Source: Bordetella genomosp. 4 (GTDB taxonomy: Bacteria > Pseudomonadota > Gammaproteobacteria > Burkholderiales > Burkholderiaceae_B). From it: 64,000 bases of DNA. Below the pieces are notes generated by a model. It did not search any database, was not told the DNA's origin, and saw only the letters and a program-made list of their open reading frames with translations. A program made the translations under genes and the position numbers. Below, one piece after another: positions 1 to 9,700 of this stretch. Position 1 is the first letter of the stretch; each line of letters begins with the position of its first letter. Location: assembly GCF_002261185.1 (NCBI RefSeq), contig NZ_NEVQ01000012.1, positions 434,001 through 498,000 on the forward strand. The letters are read 5' to 3'.

Positions 1-945
1 TATCCTCGCATTCTGGACTTCACGGGGCAAATCGGCTGGGATCGGATGGTATTGCTGGACGTTCAGGTGGTCGAACTGCCCAGTGCACATTTGCGCGAGT
101 TCGGGGTGCAGTGGGATGCGGTATCAAAAGGGGGGATACAGACAGGTCTCGTCTGGCAGCCTGGTTCGAGTACACGGCTAAGCGACCAGATGGAGATACC
201 GCCATTGTCGATAAGCGGCGCCGCGGGCGGCTACTTCGGGTTGAATGCGCTGCTTTCCTCGCGCATCGCAGCACTCGCTCAGCGTGGCGAGGCCGTGATG
301 CTCGCTCAACCTCAGCTCCTGGCACGCAGTGGCGCGACCGCATCGTTCCTGGCCGGGGGCGAGGTGCCCTATACCACGATCGATGCGCGTGGCAACACCA
401 ATACGGCGTTCAAGCCCTATGGTGTGTCGTTAAACATCACGCCGCGCATCGACCGTACGGGAGCCATCAGGTCGCGCATCGAGGTAGAGGCCAGTTCAGT
501 CGATACCTCTATCAGTGTCTCGGGCGGTCCCGCCTTGCGTACGCGTCGTGCGGCCACTGAGTTCAACGTGAGATCGGGACAGACTTTGGTATTAGGCGGA
601 TTCCTGTCGCGCGAGCGCACGAACGAGCGTAGCGGTCTTCCTGTACTGCAGGATATTCCCGTGCTGGGATCGCTGTTTTCATCACACCGCCTACAGCACA
701 AAGAAACCGAGTTGGCGATCTTCGTGACGCCGAGAATTGTGTCGCAGGATCATCCTGAGCTGACCGATCGTGTGAGGCGTGGCCGGGAGGTACTTGCCGA
801 GGCATTCCCCGATTCTCCAACATTGGGCACGGGAACACCGGCAGCGGGCGATCCTGACTGGAGCGTTTATCGAGGAACGGGATCTCAGTGGCAGCCGGCG
901 CCGCCTGTGGCCAACCCGGCGAATTCCGATTCAATGCGGAGATAA
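1..945 (+). CDS. Tad/Flp pilus secretin (RcpA/CpaC), 5' partial
   Basis: The reading frame is open from the first base, so the true start lies upstream. The product is the C-terminal part of an outer-membrane secretin, the ring through which Flp/Tad pili cross the outer membrane. The visible sequence has the secretin core: a glycine-rich stretch, LAQPQLLARSG, a block around GEVPYT, repeated beta-strand patterns (INITPRID type), and the signature LPVLQDIPVLGSLF followed by ELAIFVTPRIV. The last 60 or so residues are a proline-rich tail beyond the core. The stop lies 2 nt before the tadA start, so the two are co-translated. RcpA/CpaC is preferred over GspD or PilQ because tadA, tadB and tadC follow directly. 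Confidence 0.9.
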   Translation, partial: YPRILDFTGQIGWDRMVLLDVQVVELPSAHLREFGVQWDAVSKGGIQTGLVWQPGSSTRLSDQMEIPPLSISGAAGGYFGLNALLSSRIAALAQRGEAVMLAQPQLLARSGATASFLAGGEVPYTTIDARGNTNTAFKPYGVSLNITPRIDRTGAIRSRIEVEASSVDTSISVSGGPALRTRRAATEFNVRSGQTLVLGGFLSRERTNERSGLPVLQDIPVLGSLFSSHRLQHKETELAIFVTPRIVSQDHPELTDRVRRGREVLAEAFPDSPTLGTGTPAAGDPDWSVYRGTGSQWQPAPPVANPANSDSMRR

Positions 946-947
946 AC

Positions 948-2684
948 ATGGTCGAGATTGTCATGACATTCGAAGACGGTGAACAACACATCATGCGAGT
1001 CGAAACACCCTTGACGATAGGCCGTTCGGCACAATGCGGATTGCGCATCTCGCATTGGCGTGTGGCCAAACACCACGCCACCCTGTGCGGATCTTCGCCG
1101 TTTCTGTCGTTGGAGGATATGGGTTCGTTCATGGGGACATGGGTCAACGGCCGTCGCATCACGATTCACCATCCCGTACTACCCGAAGACGAAATTGTGA
1201 TTGGACCGTGCCGTCTACGCATGCGGTCCATGCACGACGCAACCGAAGGCGAATCTGGTTCGAGCGTGTCGCCGCCGTCCGAGATCCTGATTCCCAAAAC
1301 GATATCGACGATCTCGCGTGAGGTATCGAACCACACCGCCTTCAATGCGATGGTTCCGGCCATTGAGACAGAAAACGCGAAAGTGGGACTTGCGGATCTC
1401 TTGCCTCATCGACGACGACTGCACGCCGGACTGCTACAGGCGCTGAACTTGCGGCGCCGAGATGTGGCGGGCATGAGCGATGCGCTATTACGCAACGAGG
1501 CGCAACCCCTGCTGGAACAGCTGGCCGCGGACGACAAGGACATCCCTGATCATATTGATCGTGTGGCATTGTGCCGTGATGTGCTGGACGAGGCCGTCGG
1601 CTTGGGGCCTTTGGAACCATTGCTCGCAGACCCTGAGATCAGCGAAATCATGGTCAACCGCTACGACGAGATCTACGTCGAACGTGAGGGGCGTTTGTAT
1701 CCTCATCGGGCAACATTCAATAGCGAGCAGTCGGTCCGATGGGTCATCGAGCGTATCGTGACGCCAATCGGCCGCCGGATTGACGAAAGCGCCCCGATGG
1801 TGGATGCACGCTTGTCCGACGGATCGCGTGTCAACGCGGTGATACCACCGATCGCCCTGAAAGGGGCCAGTCTGACGATACGAAAATTTCCGACTCGCCG
1901 GCCGCAGATAGCGGATTTGGTGCAGAGCGGCGCCATAGATCCGGTCGTCGCACGGTTTCTGATGCTGTGCGTAAGGACTCGCAAGAACATCGTCGTATCG
2001 GGAGGCACGGGCTCGGGCAAGACAACACTGTTGAACATTCTGTCCAACGGTATTCCCGAGGGCGAGCGGATCGTCACCATCGAGGATGCCGCAGAATTGC
2101 GGCTGAATCACGATCACCTGGTCTCTCTGGAGGCGCGCCCGCCAAATCAGGAAAATCGTGGCCGCGTCGATATCCGTGACTTGGTGCGTAATGCCTTGCG
2201 TATGCGGCCCGATCGCATCGTGGTGGGTGAGTGCCGCGGTGCTGAGGCGCTCGACATGTTGACAGCGATGAATACCGGTCATGAGGGTTCGCTGACCACG
2301 TTGCATGCCAACTCGCCACGCGATGCCTTGAGTCGCCTGGAGACCATGGTCTTGATGGCAGGCATGGATCTTCCTTTGAGCGTTGTACGCGAGCACATTG
2401 GCGCCAGTGTCGACATTATCGTGCAGCAAACACGTTTGTCCGACGGACGTCGCGTTGCCACGTCGGTGGTCGAGATCACAGGTATCGAGAGCGGACGGAT
2501 TCAACTGCAAGAATTATTTTGCTATCAGTCAGAACACGGCTTTCAGGCCTGTGGGCTAGTGCCGAGCTTTATCGGTGAGTGGCAGGCTGCGGGTATAGAT
2601 TTTGACATCGCTTTGTTTTCTGCAGCAGGCCTTAAAGAACGAACGACGATGCCGAATAGGCCTGGTCAAGGCTTTTTCCAGTAA
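948..2684 (+). CDS. tadA: FHA domain-TadA/CpaF secretion ATPase fusion
   Basis: A 578-residue protein when read from the ATG at 948, which has a GGAG about 8 nt upstream; a start at 888 would sit inside the secretin gene. Residues 1-90 form a forkhead-associated domain ([13 protein letters not shown], then a GTWVNG-type loop), a phosphothreonine-binding module. From about residue 170 it is a CpaF/TadA hexameric ATPase: Walker [10 protein letters not shown] near residues 352-360, then [10 protein letters not shown], the Asp box in [14 protein letters not shown], and the His box in [12 protein letters not shown]. It powers Flp pilus assembly at the inner membrane. No tadZ/cpaE gene lies between secretin and ATPase, the position it often occupies. 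Confidence 0.93.
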   Translation: MVEIVMTFEDGEQHIMRVETPLTIGRSAQCGLRISHWRVAKHHATLCGSSPFLSLEDMGSFMGTWVNGRRITIHHPVLPEDEIVIGPCRLRMRSMHDATEGESGSSVSPPSEILIPKTISTISREVSNHTAFNAMVPAIETENAKVGLADLLPHRRRLHAGLLQALNLRRRDVAGMSDALLRNEAQPLLEQLAADDKDIPDHIDRVALCRDVLDEAVGLGPLEPLLADPEISEIMVNRYDEIYVEREGRLYPHRATFNSEQSVRWVIERIVTPIGRRIDESAPMVDARLSDGSRVNAVIPPIALKGASLTIRKFPTRRPQIADLVQSGAIDPVVARFLMLCVRTRKNIVVSGGTGSGKTTLLNILSNGIPEGERIVTIEDAAELRLNHDHLVSLEARPPNQENRGRVDIRDLVRNALRMRPDRIVVGECRGAEALDMLTAMNTGHEGSLTTLHANSPRDALSRLETMVLMAGMDLPLSVVREHIGASVDIIVQQTRLSDGRRVATSVVEITGIESGRIQLQELFCYQSEHGFQACGLVPSFIGEWQAAGIDFDIALFSAAGLKERTTMPNRPGQGFFQ

Positions 2685-2735
2685 CGCTGCCACTGGTCTT
2701 CTCTGACGCATGCAATGTATTTCCTGGAGCCCTTC

Positions 2736-3581
2736 ATGGTTTGGATCGCGTTAACGATGTCTACAGCCTGTGCTGTGCTGCTGGTTTGGCAGATGCAGAC
2801 GTGGTTTGGTCCCGCTGTGATTCGCTATCACACGCTCTACACCCGCGATACCAGCATCAAACTGGGCGAGCTATTTTTGTTCATCACTCCTGCTCAGTTG
2901 CGCGTATGGACGATGACGTTGGCTATCATGATCGGAGGGCTCGCGTTCATATTGACTGGCGCGCCGATCGTGGCTGGTATTGCGATAGTGATAGCCACCA
3001 GACTGCCGCAATCTCTGGCAAGTCGTTTGCGTGGCCGGCGATTGGCCAGGTTCGAGAGGCAGCTGCCTTCGGCCTTGCTGGCATTGGCCTCTGCACTAAG
3101 AGCGGGGGTAGGGGTGCCGGCTGCGTTACGCCATATCGCCGATCATAGCGAAGCCCCATTGGCCCAGGAATTCGGGTTGTTGCTACGAGAGCAGCGGCTA
3201 GGCGTATCGTTCGAGACGGCACTGACGAATCTACACGCCCGCATGCCATCGGAGGCTAGCGCCTTATTTGTCGCGTCATTGAATGTCGCGTCTCACACAG
3301 GCGGCAACCTGGCCGAGATTTTGGAAGGAATAGCCGCCACGTTGCGTGAACGCTTGAAATGGCAGGAAAAGGTACGCACGCTGACCTCTCAGGGAAGGCT
3401 GCAGGCCTGGATCGTAGGCGCGTTGCCGTTGCTGTTGCTTTGCGTCTTGAGCTACTTGGAAGCCGACGCCATGGCAATGTTGTGGCAAACCCCGACAGGC
3501 TGGGCCGTGCTTGCCGTGCTGTGCATGCTGGAGGCCGGCGGCATGTTGCTGATCCGGCGCATCGTCAATATTGATATGTGA
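2736..3581 (+). CDS. tadB: Tad pilus inner-membrane platform protein TadB
   Basis: A type II secretion F-domain protein of 281 residues from the ATG at 2736, which has a GGAG 6 nt upstream. An ATG at 2715 would add seven residues but lacks a ribosome binding site. It has an N-terminal membrane helix, a helix pair around residues 60-90, the cytoplasmic F domain (LPSALLALASALRAGVGVPA and ASHTGGNLAEILEGIA), and two C-terminal helices. With TadC it forms the inner-membrane platform on which TadA acts. It follows tadA by about 50 nt and precedes tadC by 9 nt. Confidence 0.9.
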   Translation: MVWIALTMSTACAVLLVWQMQTWFGPAVIRYHTLYTRDTSIKLGELFLFITPAQLRVWTMTLAIMIGGLAFILTGAPIVAGIAIVIATRLPQSLASRLRGRRLARFERQLPSALLALASALRAGVGVPAALRHIADHSEAPLAQEFGLLLREQRLGVSFETALTNLHARMPSEASALFVASLNVASHTGGNLAEILEGIAATLRERLKWQEKVRTLTSQGRLQAWIVGALPLLLLCVLSYLEADAMAMLWQTPTGWAVLAVLCMLEAGGMLLIRRIVNIDM

Positions 3582-3590
3582 TACGCCGCT

Positions 3591-4460
3591 ATGTTTATGG
3601 TAATTGCTGTGGTGTTTGCTGGCCTGGGCGGAATGCTTTTCGCCTGGATGGTAGCGCGGCCTGTGCTGCTGTCCTCCGCTTTGTCCGTTGCGCAGCGTGC
3701 GCCCGAGTCATGGCGGTTGCGCTGGCCTTGGTTATCGGGGATATCCGGCATATGCGAGGGATTGCTGTCTCGGCGCCAACGCGATTATCTGGTTCGTTGG
3801 TCGCGGCAGATCGGTTTACCTATCGTAGCGACACCTACCCACTTGGTCGCCTGGATACTGATTGCGGCGATATCGGGAACGCTGGCAGGGACAGGTGCGG
3901 CAATGGTGATCGACACGAGTGGCGCTCTGATATGGGGCGCGCTCATAGGAGCGCTCATCGCGGTCTCGTGGTCGATCGCCAGATTGCTTTCACGTATTCG
4001 CCGACGGCGCAGAAGCATCGATCAGGATTTGCCGTTTGTACTGGACATGATGACCTTATGTGTGGAATCGGGATTGGGGTTGTACAGCGCATTGCAGCAG
4101 GCAGAGCGGCATGGCCCCCGGGGATACTTGCGCCAGGAGCTTGGTCACGCCCTGTCAGATATGCGTGCCGGCGTGCCTCGTGCAGCAGCGCTGCGGACAC
4201 TGGCTGATCGCTGCAATTGCGCCAACGTTCATCGTTGGATTGCCGCATTGATACAAGCAGACGGGCTAGGAATGAGCATCGGGCTCTTGTTGCGCGAGCA
4301 CGCCTCGCAATGTCGAGCGGATCGCTTTCAGCGCGCTGAGAAATTGGCGATGGAGGCACCCGTGAAAATGCTTCTACCATTGATCGCTTGTATTTTTCCC
4401 TGCACCTTTATCGTGCTGGCGTTTCCGATCGTGATACAGATGTGGCAGGTCGCACAATGA
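3591..4460 (+). CDS. tadC: Tad pilus inner-membrane platform protein TadC
   Basis: A 289-residue T2SS F-domain protein. It has an N-terminal hydrophobic helix, a helix pair around residues 85-125, the F domain (DLPFVLDMMTLCVESGLGL, then MRAGVPRAAALRTLADR), and a C-terminal membrane span in MLLPLIACIFPCTFIVLAF. This order and length match TadC. It acts with TadB as the pilus platform. No strong Shine-Dalgarno is visible; the ATG at 3597 is an alternative start. Its stop overlaps the ATG of the next gene by 4 nt. Confidence 0.88.
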   Translation: MFMVIAVVFAGLGGMLFAWMVARPVLLSSALSVAQRAPESWRLRWPWLSGISGICEGLLSRRQRDYLVRWSRQIGLPIVATPTHLVAWILIAAISGTLAGTGAAMVIDTSGALIWGALIGALIAVSWSIARLLSRIRRRRRSIDQDLPFVLDMMTLCVESGLGLYSALQQAERHGPRGYLRQELGHALSDMRAGVPRAAALRTLADRCNCANVHRWIAALIQADGLGMSIGLLLREHASQCRADRFQRAEKLAMEAPVKMLLPLIACIFPCTFIVLAFPIVIQMWQVAQ

Positions 4461-4822
4461 CTGCCCGTTGTCAGACGAATCATCGTATCAGGTTGGTGAG
4501 GGCGCGAAGCATGTGGGCGCGGTTGCGAGGACTGTTAGGTCGAGTGCGGCCGCTAGGAAGGCGCACGGGGCTATGGCTTTCGCCCTGTTGGGCCGTTCAC
4601 ACCTTTGGTATGCGTTATCCCATCGATGTGGCGTTCATTGGCCGCGATGGCCGCGTACAGCGTCTCGTCCGCGATCTTGGTCCCAGCCGCATCGCCATTT
4701 TCTGGGGTGCAACATCCGTCATCGAGTTTAGAGCCAATTCGTCGGAGTCTTCGTTGCGCTGTCGGCGGCGCTTGCAAATGGCCCTGCAAAAGGCCCGAGA
4801 TCGGCGTATGCCGTTGAAATAG
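4457..4822 (+). CDS. DUF192 family protein
   Basis: A 121-residue protein starting at an ATGA overlap with tadC; a longer upstream reading would sit inside tadC. The DUF192 signature is clear: WLSPCWAVHTFGMRYPIDVA, followed by FIGRDGRVQRLVRDL. The DUF192 fold is a small beta-rich domain whose biochemical role is not established. Most family members carry a signal peptide, but this one begins with a basic stretch and seems cytosolic. Translational coupling to tadC suggests a role connected with the pilus locus, but that is inference. It is the last gene of the visible Tad operon. Confidence 0.78.
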   Translation: MTARCQTNHRIRLVRARSMWARLRGLLGRVRPLGRRTGLWLSPCWAVHTFGMRYPIDVAFIGRDGRVQRLVRDLGPSRIAIFWGATSVIEFRANSSESSLRCRRRLQMALQKARDRRMPLK

Positions 4823-4991
4823 CGAAAGCTTCGTCAGGCCGGTTAGCGGATAGATCGGTAAACCTCACAGTTTGGCTCCAGACGCGCGTTTGATCGCGTC
4901 GGGATACTGCCGCGCGCCCGCACATACGGGGCTCGTGGAACATTCCTACGATATTCGTTACATAGCTTCTTCAAAACAAGAACAGAGATAA

Positions 4992-6731
4992 ATGCATATG
5001 GTTCATCGTTGCTTGACGTGGATGCGTCAGCTGAAATTTCGTTGCTTCTTGAGGGCTGTGAACACGGCTGGCGTGCTGGCTAGCACGATCGTTCCGGGAT
5101 GGGCAACGACTGTCGACGCTGCCACTCAAGCCGATGAAATCCTGCGGCACCAAGCCCACGAACTCGGCCAGCAGCGTGCCCGCGCCGAACAGCGGCCGGA
5201 CGTGTTTCCCGAGACCGGGTCTGCGGTGGATGATGCGCAGGCATGGGTGCTGCCTCATGAGACGCCTTGTTTTTCCTTGTCAGCAGTCCTATGGCAGGGC
5301 GACCCTCCTCCAAAAGAAATCCAGGCGATGGCTCGATCCTTCATTGGGAAATGCGTGGGCTTGCATGGGTTGAACATCTTGCAAGCGCAGCTGACTGCGC
5401 GCTTGGTCGACTCGGGTTTGATCACGGCATGGGTGCGGATGCCTGAACAATCATTAGCCGAAGGCACGCTCACGTTGCGTTACGGGGCGGGCCGTATCGC
5501 CGAGGTGCGCAGCGAGGGTGCGCCGGGTTGGTGGCGCACCGTATTGCCCAGCGGCCCGGGCGACGAACTGAATCAGCGCGACCTGGACCAGGCACTGGAA
5601 AATATTCAACGTCTCAGAGGGCAATCTGATGCACGTATCGACATAGCGCCAGGAACGGAACTGGGCGCTTCCGACATTCTTTTGCAGCCCGGATCAGGCA
5701 AGCGTTGGCATGCCTATGTGGGTGGCGACAACGCAGGGCTGAAGGCGATGGGACGCAAAAGGCTCAATGCAGGATTGACGCTGGACTCCCCCTTGCTTCT
5801 ATATGACCAGCTTTCCGTGTCATGGAACAGCAACGCAGGCCTGCGCAACCACGACAACAATGCGCGTGCGGCGTCGGTCCATTACAGCATTCCATTCGGG
5901 TACTGGACGATGTTCGCGAGCGCCGGCCGTTCGAGCTATCGGCAGACTGTTTCTGGGTTCGACGAGCCCATCGCCTACGGCGGCACGACTCAGCAGGTCG
6001 ATATCGGCATGTCGGTAGTGCCGTATCGCGGCACACACAGTAAAAGCACTGTCGTGGCCAAGGTGCTGCGCAAGCGTGTAGGCGGGATGATCAACAGCAT
6101 CGATATCGAGGTGCAGCGCCGCGACATCATGGGCTATGAGTTGGGTTATCAGCATCGCCATTATGTGGGCCGCACGGTGGTGGACCTAGGAGCAGGCGTG
6201 CGAGGCACAGTGCCGCGGTATTCCAAACACCCGGGATATGTCTATGGCGACGCTGGCTGGAATGGACGTACGACGATTCTGGCCGCTAACGCGGGTACTT
6301 ATCTGCCCTTTACGCTTGCTCAGCAGCAGATGGCATATCAATTCAATTGGCAACTTCAACATGCCAAGACGCACATCGTGCCCGCGGATTATTTCACGAT
6401 AGGCGATCGTTACAGGGTGCGCGGGTTTGACGGACAAATGACCTTGGCTGCGGAAGACGGATGGGGCCTGCGCAATGATCTGTCCTGGAATCTAAGCACG
6501 CTCGGCCAACAACTTTATGCGGGCCTCGACGCGGGTCGTGTGAGTGGGCCGTCCGCACAGTATTTGTCAGGCCGCACACTGGTTGGCGCCGTCGCGGGTT
6601 TGCGCGGCCGCCTCTCCGTGCCCTATGTCGACACCAGTTACGACGTATCGCTGGGTTGGCCGTTGAAGAAACCCGAAACATTTCCCACGTCAAACGTCGT
6701 ATTCGCAGCGGCGCTGATGTTCGAGTTTTAG
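4992..6731 (+). CDS. FhaC/ShlB-type TpsB outer-membrane transporter
   Basis: A 579-residue outer-membrane partner of two-partner secretion. An N-terminal export signal ends near residue 40. It is followed by the periplasmic plug helix and linker (ADEILRHQAHEL to RPDVFPE), POTRA domains (CFSLSAVLWQG; CVGLHGLNILQAQLTARLVD), and a 16-strand barrel. The conserved VRGF motif of the Omp85 loop 6 is present (YRVRGFDGQ), and the chain ends in Phe after alternating hydrophobics. It exports the TpsA encoded 12 nt downstream. Here the transporter gene precedes the exoprotein gene, unlike the classical B. pertussis fhaB-fhaC order. The ATG at 4998 is an equally possible start. Confidence 0.93.
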   Translation: MHMVHRCLTWMRQLKFRCFLRAVNTAGVLASTIVPGWATTVDAATQADEILRHQAHELGQQRARAEQRPDVFPETGSAVDDAQAWVLPHETPCFSLSAVLWQGDPPPKEIQAMARSFIGKCVGLHGLNILQAQLTARLVDSGLITAWVRMPEQSLAEGTLTLRYGAGRIAEVRSEGAPGWWRTVLPSGPGDELNQRDLDQALENIQRLRGQSDARIDIAPGTELGASDILLQPGSGKRWHAYVGGDNAGLKAMGRKRLNAGLTLDSPLLLYDQLSVSWNSNAGLRNHDNNARAASVHYSIPFGYWTMFASAGRSSYRQTVSGFDEPIAYGGTTQQVDIGMSVVPYRGTHSKSTVVAKVLRKRVGGMINSIDIEVQRRDIMGYELGYQHRHYVGRTVVDLGAGVRGTVPRYSKHPGYVYGDAGWNGRTTILAANAGTYLPFTLAQQQMAYQFNWQLQHAKTHIVPADYFTIGDRYRVRGFDGQMTLAAEDGWGLRNDLSWNLSTLGQQLYAGLDAGRVSGPSAQYLSGRTLVGAVAGLRGRLSVPYVDTSYDVSLGWPLKKPETFPTSNVVFAAALMFEF

Positions 6732-6743
6732 AGAATACAAGCC

Positions 6744-9700
6744 ATGTTGAAAAAGAAGACTAGCCGGAATCTTTTCGGGTTATTGGCCGCATCGGGCTGG
6801 ACCGCGGTTCTGGCGCAGACTTTGCCAATTACCGTAGACAAGAGTGCAGCGGGCGCGCAGCCTGTTGTGGGCGTCAGCCATGGCGTGCCCGTTATTCAGA
6901 TCGTGCCACCCTCGGCGGCGGGCGTGTCACATAATCGATTTACAGATTTCAATGTCGGCCCCTCGGGCGCCGTGCTGAACAACAGCGGCGGTACTAGTCA
7001 GACGCAGGTTGCCGGTCAGATTGCGGGCAACCCCATGCTGGGAAATCAGCGCGCGACCACGATTCTGAACCAGGTGACCGCACCCAATCCATCCCGATTG
7101 CAGGGCATGCTCGAGGTGGCTGGTCATCGCGCCAACGTGATCGTCGCGAACCCCGCGGGGATTACCTGTAGTGGTTGCGGTTTTCTGAATGCTACCCGCG
7201 CGACGCTGACCACTGGCCGTCCGGAGGTCGGTCCCAAAGGCCAGATTTCGCTCGAGGTGGCATCGGGAAAAATTCTAGTCGAAGGCCAAGGATTGAACGG
7301 CACGCATGTTCCCAAGGTTGACCTGTTGGCTCGTGCCTTGGTCATCAACGCGGGGGTGTGGGCAGATCAGTTGACGGTGACTGCAGGCGCGGCCCGCGTG
7401 GATGCCGATAGCGGTGAAACCAGCGCGCTCGCAGGCGGGGGGCCGGCGCCTCGATTCGCATTGGACACGGCCGCCTTGGGGGGTATGTACGCAAACAGCA
7501 TACGGCTCATAGGCACCGAGGCGGGCGTGGGCGTGAACGTAGGGGGAAACCTGGTGGCGCTCACTGGCGATTTGAGTCTGAACGCCGCGGGCGATGTCCG
7601 TATCGTGCCAAACGCGACCTTGTCTGCAAAGAAAACCCTGGCGCTGAACGTACCGGGGCAACTCGACACGAGCAAGGCGGTATTGCACGGCTCTAATGTG
7701 AAGATATCCGCCAAGGCATTGAACAATCAAGACGGCAGGATCACTGCCACAGGGCCGATGACACTGCAGGTACAAGGCGATCTGCTCAACGCAGGCGGAT
7801 TGATCGCTACTGCAGGCGATCACCGGCTAGAAGCCACGCAGTTGAGCAACCATGGCGGTACCTTGGCTGGCGGCAATCTCACGGCCGCGGTTAAAGAAAG
7901 GATCGATAATCGTAAAGGATTGATGCTGGCTGATAACACGCTCCGTTTGTCGGCAGCCAGCTTGGGCAATGATGACACGCTGGACGTGAGTCAGACGTCT
8001 ACGTTGATGCAGGCTTCGACCGCTTCCGTCGGTGCTGCCTCGTCCGCTGAGCCTGCCGCCGCGTCCTCGGGATCTGCTCGATCCACACCCTTGGCTACAG
8101 GCGTGACGGCCAAAACCGTTGACATCCGCGTGGCCCAAGTCAATAACGCCAAGGGCGAGATTCATGCTAGCGGGGACCTGGTTCTCGTTTCTGAAAATCT
8201 CAAAAATCCCTCTGGCCGGATTGCGGCGCAGCGCAATACGCGTATCGACACACACAGCGTGAGAAACAAGCAGGGGACGGTCGCCGCAGATCAGCAACTC
8301 ACTGTGCACGCCAAGGAGTTAGACGGCCTGGGTTGGTGGCGCGCGGGAACCGACTTGGCTTTTACGTATAGCGGCTCGCTGACGCCACAAGGCAATTTCA
8401 CCGCCGGACGGGACTTGAACCTCGATTTGGGAGGCGCTCTAGTCAACAAGGCTCGTCTGAGCGCAGGCCGCGATGTGCGCATCAAGGCCCATTCGCTGAA
8501 CAACACAGCGACTGGCGAACTGCTGGCAGGGCGCCACAACACGATAGACGTCGCTCAGGACCTCACCAATGCGGGCCTGATTGACGCGAATGTGACACGT
8601 ATCAATGCCGGCCAACTGCATAACCGCGGCCGGATCTACGGTGATGGGGTGTCGATCAGCGCCGGCGCGTTGGTCAATGATGCGGGTCCGAAGGGCTCAG
8701 CCATCATTGCTTCGCGTGGCAATCTCAACCTGGGCGTGGGTTCCCTGATCAATCGCCATCATTCTGTTCTCTATGCCAAGGATCATCTGCGCGTCGGCGG
8801 ATCAATCGATACCGCCAAACGGGCCACTGGGCAGGCAGACCAACTGCAAAACATCTCAGCCACGATAGAGGCCGGCGGCTCTATCACGATTGCGGCGAAT
8901 CAGATCCACAATCAGAACGCAAACTTCGCCTCGGAAACCGGGCAGGTGTCATCAAAGCCCAAGGTGTACTTCACGCCCGAAGGCAGTACGGACATGTATG
9001 ACGCCGCCAGCCATTGGCTATGCGACACGGTGACGCGCGGGTGCAGCCGGCGGCCAGACTGGCTCAATGATGATCCGGAACGCAGACTGCTGTTGCCGTC
9101 CGCCAAATACCCCGCGACGCGCTATGGGCCTCCTTTTGACTATGCGCCTAATGAGCGCGGCAGAGCAGGGGTGTCCAGTCCCATTGCGTTGACTCACACC
9201 CCTGCGGGCCGTCAGTGCATAGGCCGCAACTGCCGTCCGACACCCGAGCGGTTTCGTTATCCGCGTGACGCAAAGATCTGGTCGGTATTCGGCGTCCAGC
9301 CGCCGGCTGGCGAGTTGCCGGCCTGGAAACCCAGCCCACAAGCCGGTTCGCGTAAGTCTCAGTCGTTGGAGCAGCAGCGCAAAGCCTACGAGGCTACCCC
9401 GGCATACAAAGATTACAAGGCACGCCATCTGGCGCTGGACGCGCGTATCAAAGCATTCAATCGGGATTTTCTCAACCGACTGGTCAAACACTTCACATTC
9501 TACGAAGTCAATGAGATCGTTACGCAGACTCGTACGGTTCGCAGCGATCCGGGGCGCATTTTTTCGGCCGGCGGGCTTAACCTCAAAGGGATAGTCACCA
9601 ACGATAAAAGCCAGATCGCCGCCGGCGGCAAACTGACCGTGGATGGCCCAGCTATCCATAACATCGGAGCCACGGGTTGGCGCACCGTTATCCGCGAGGG

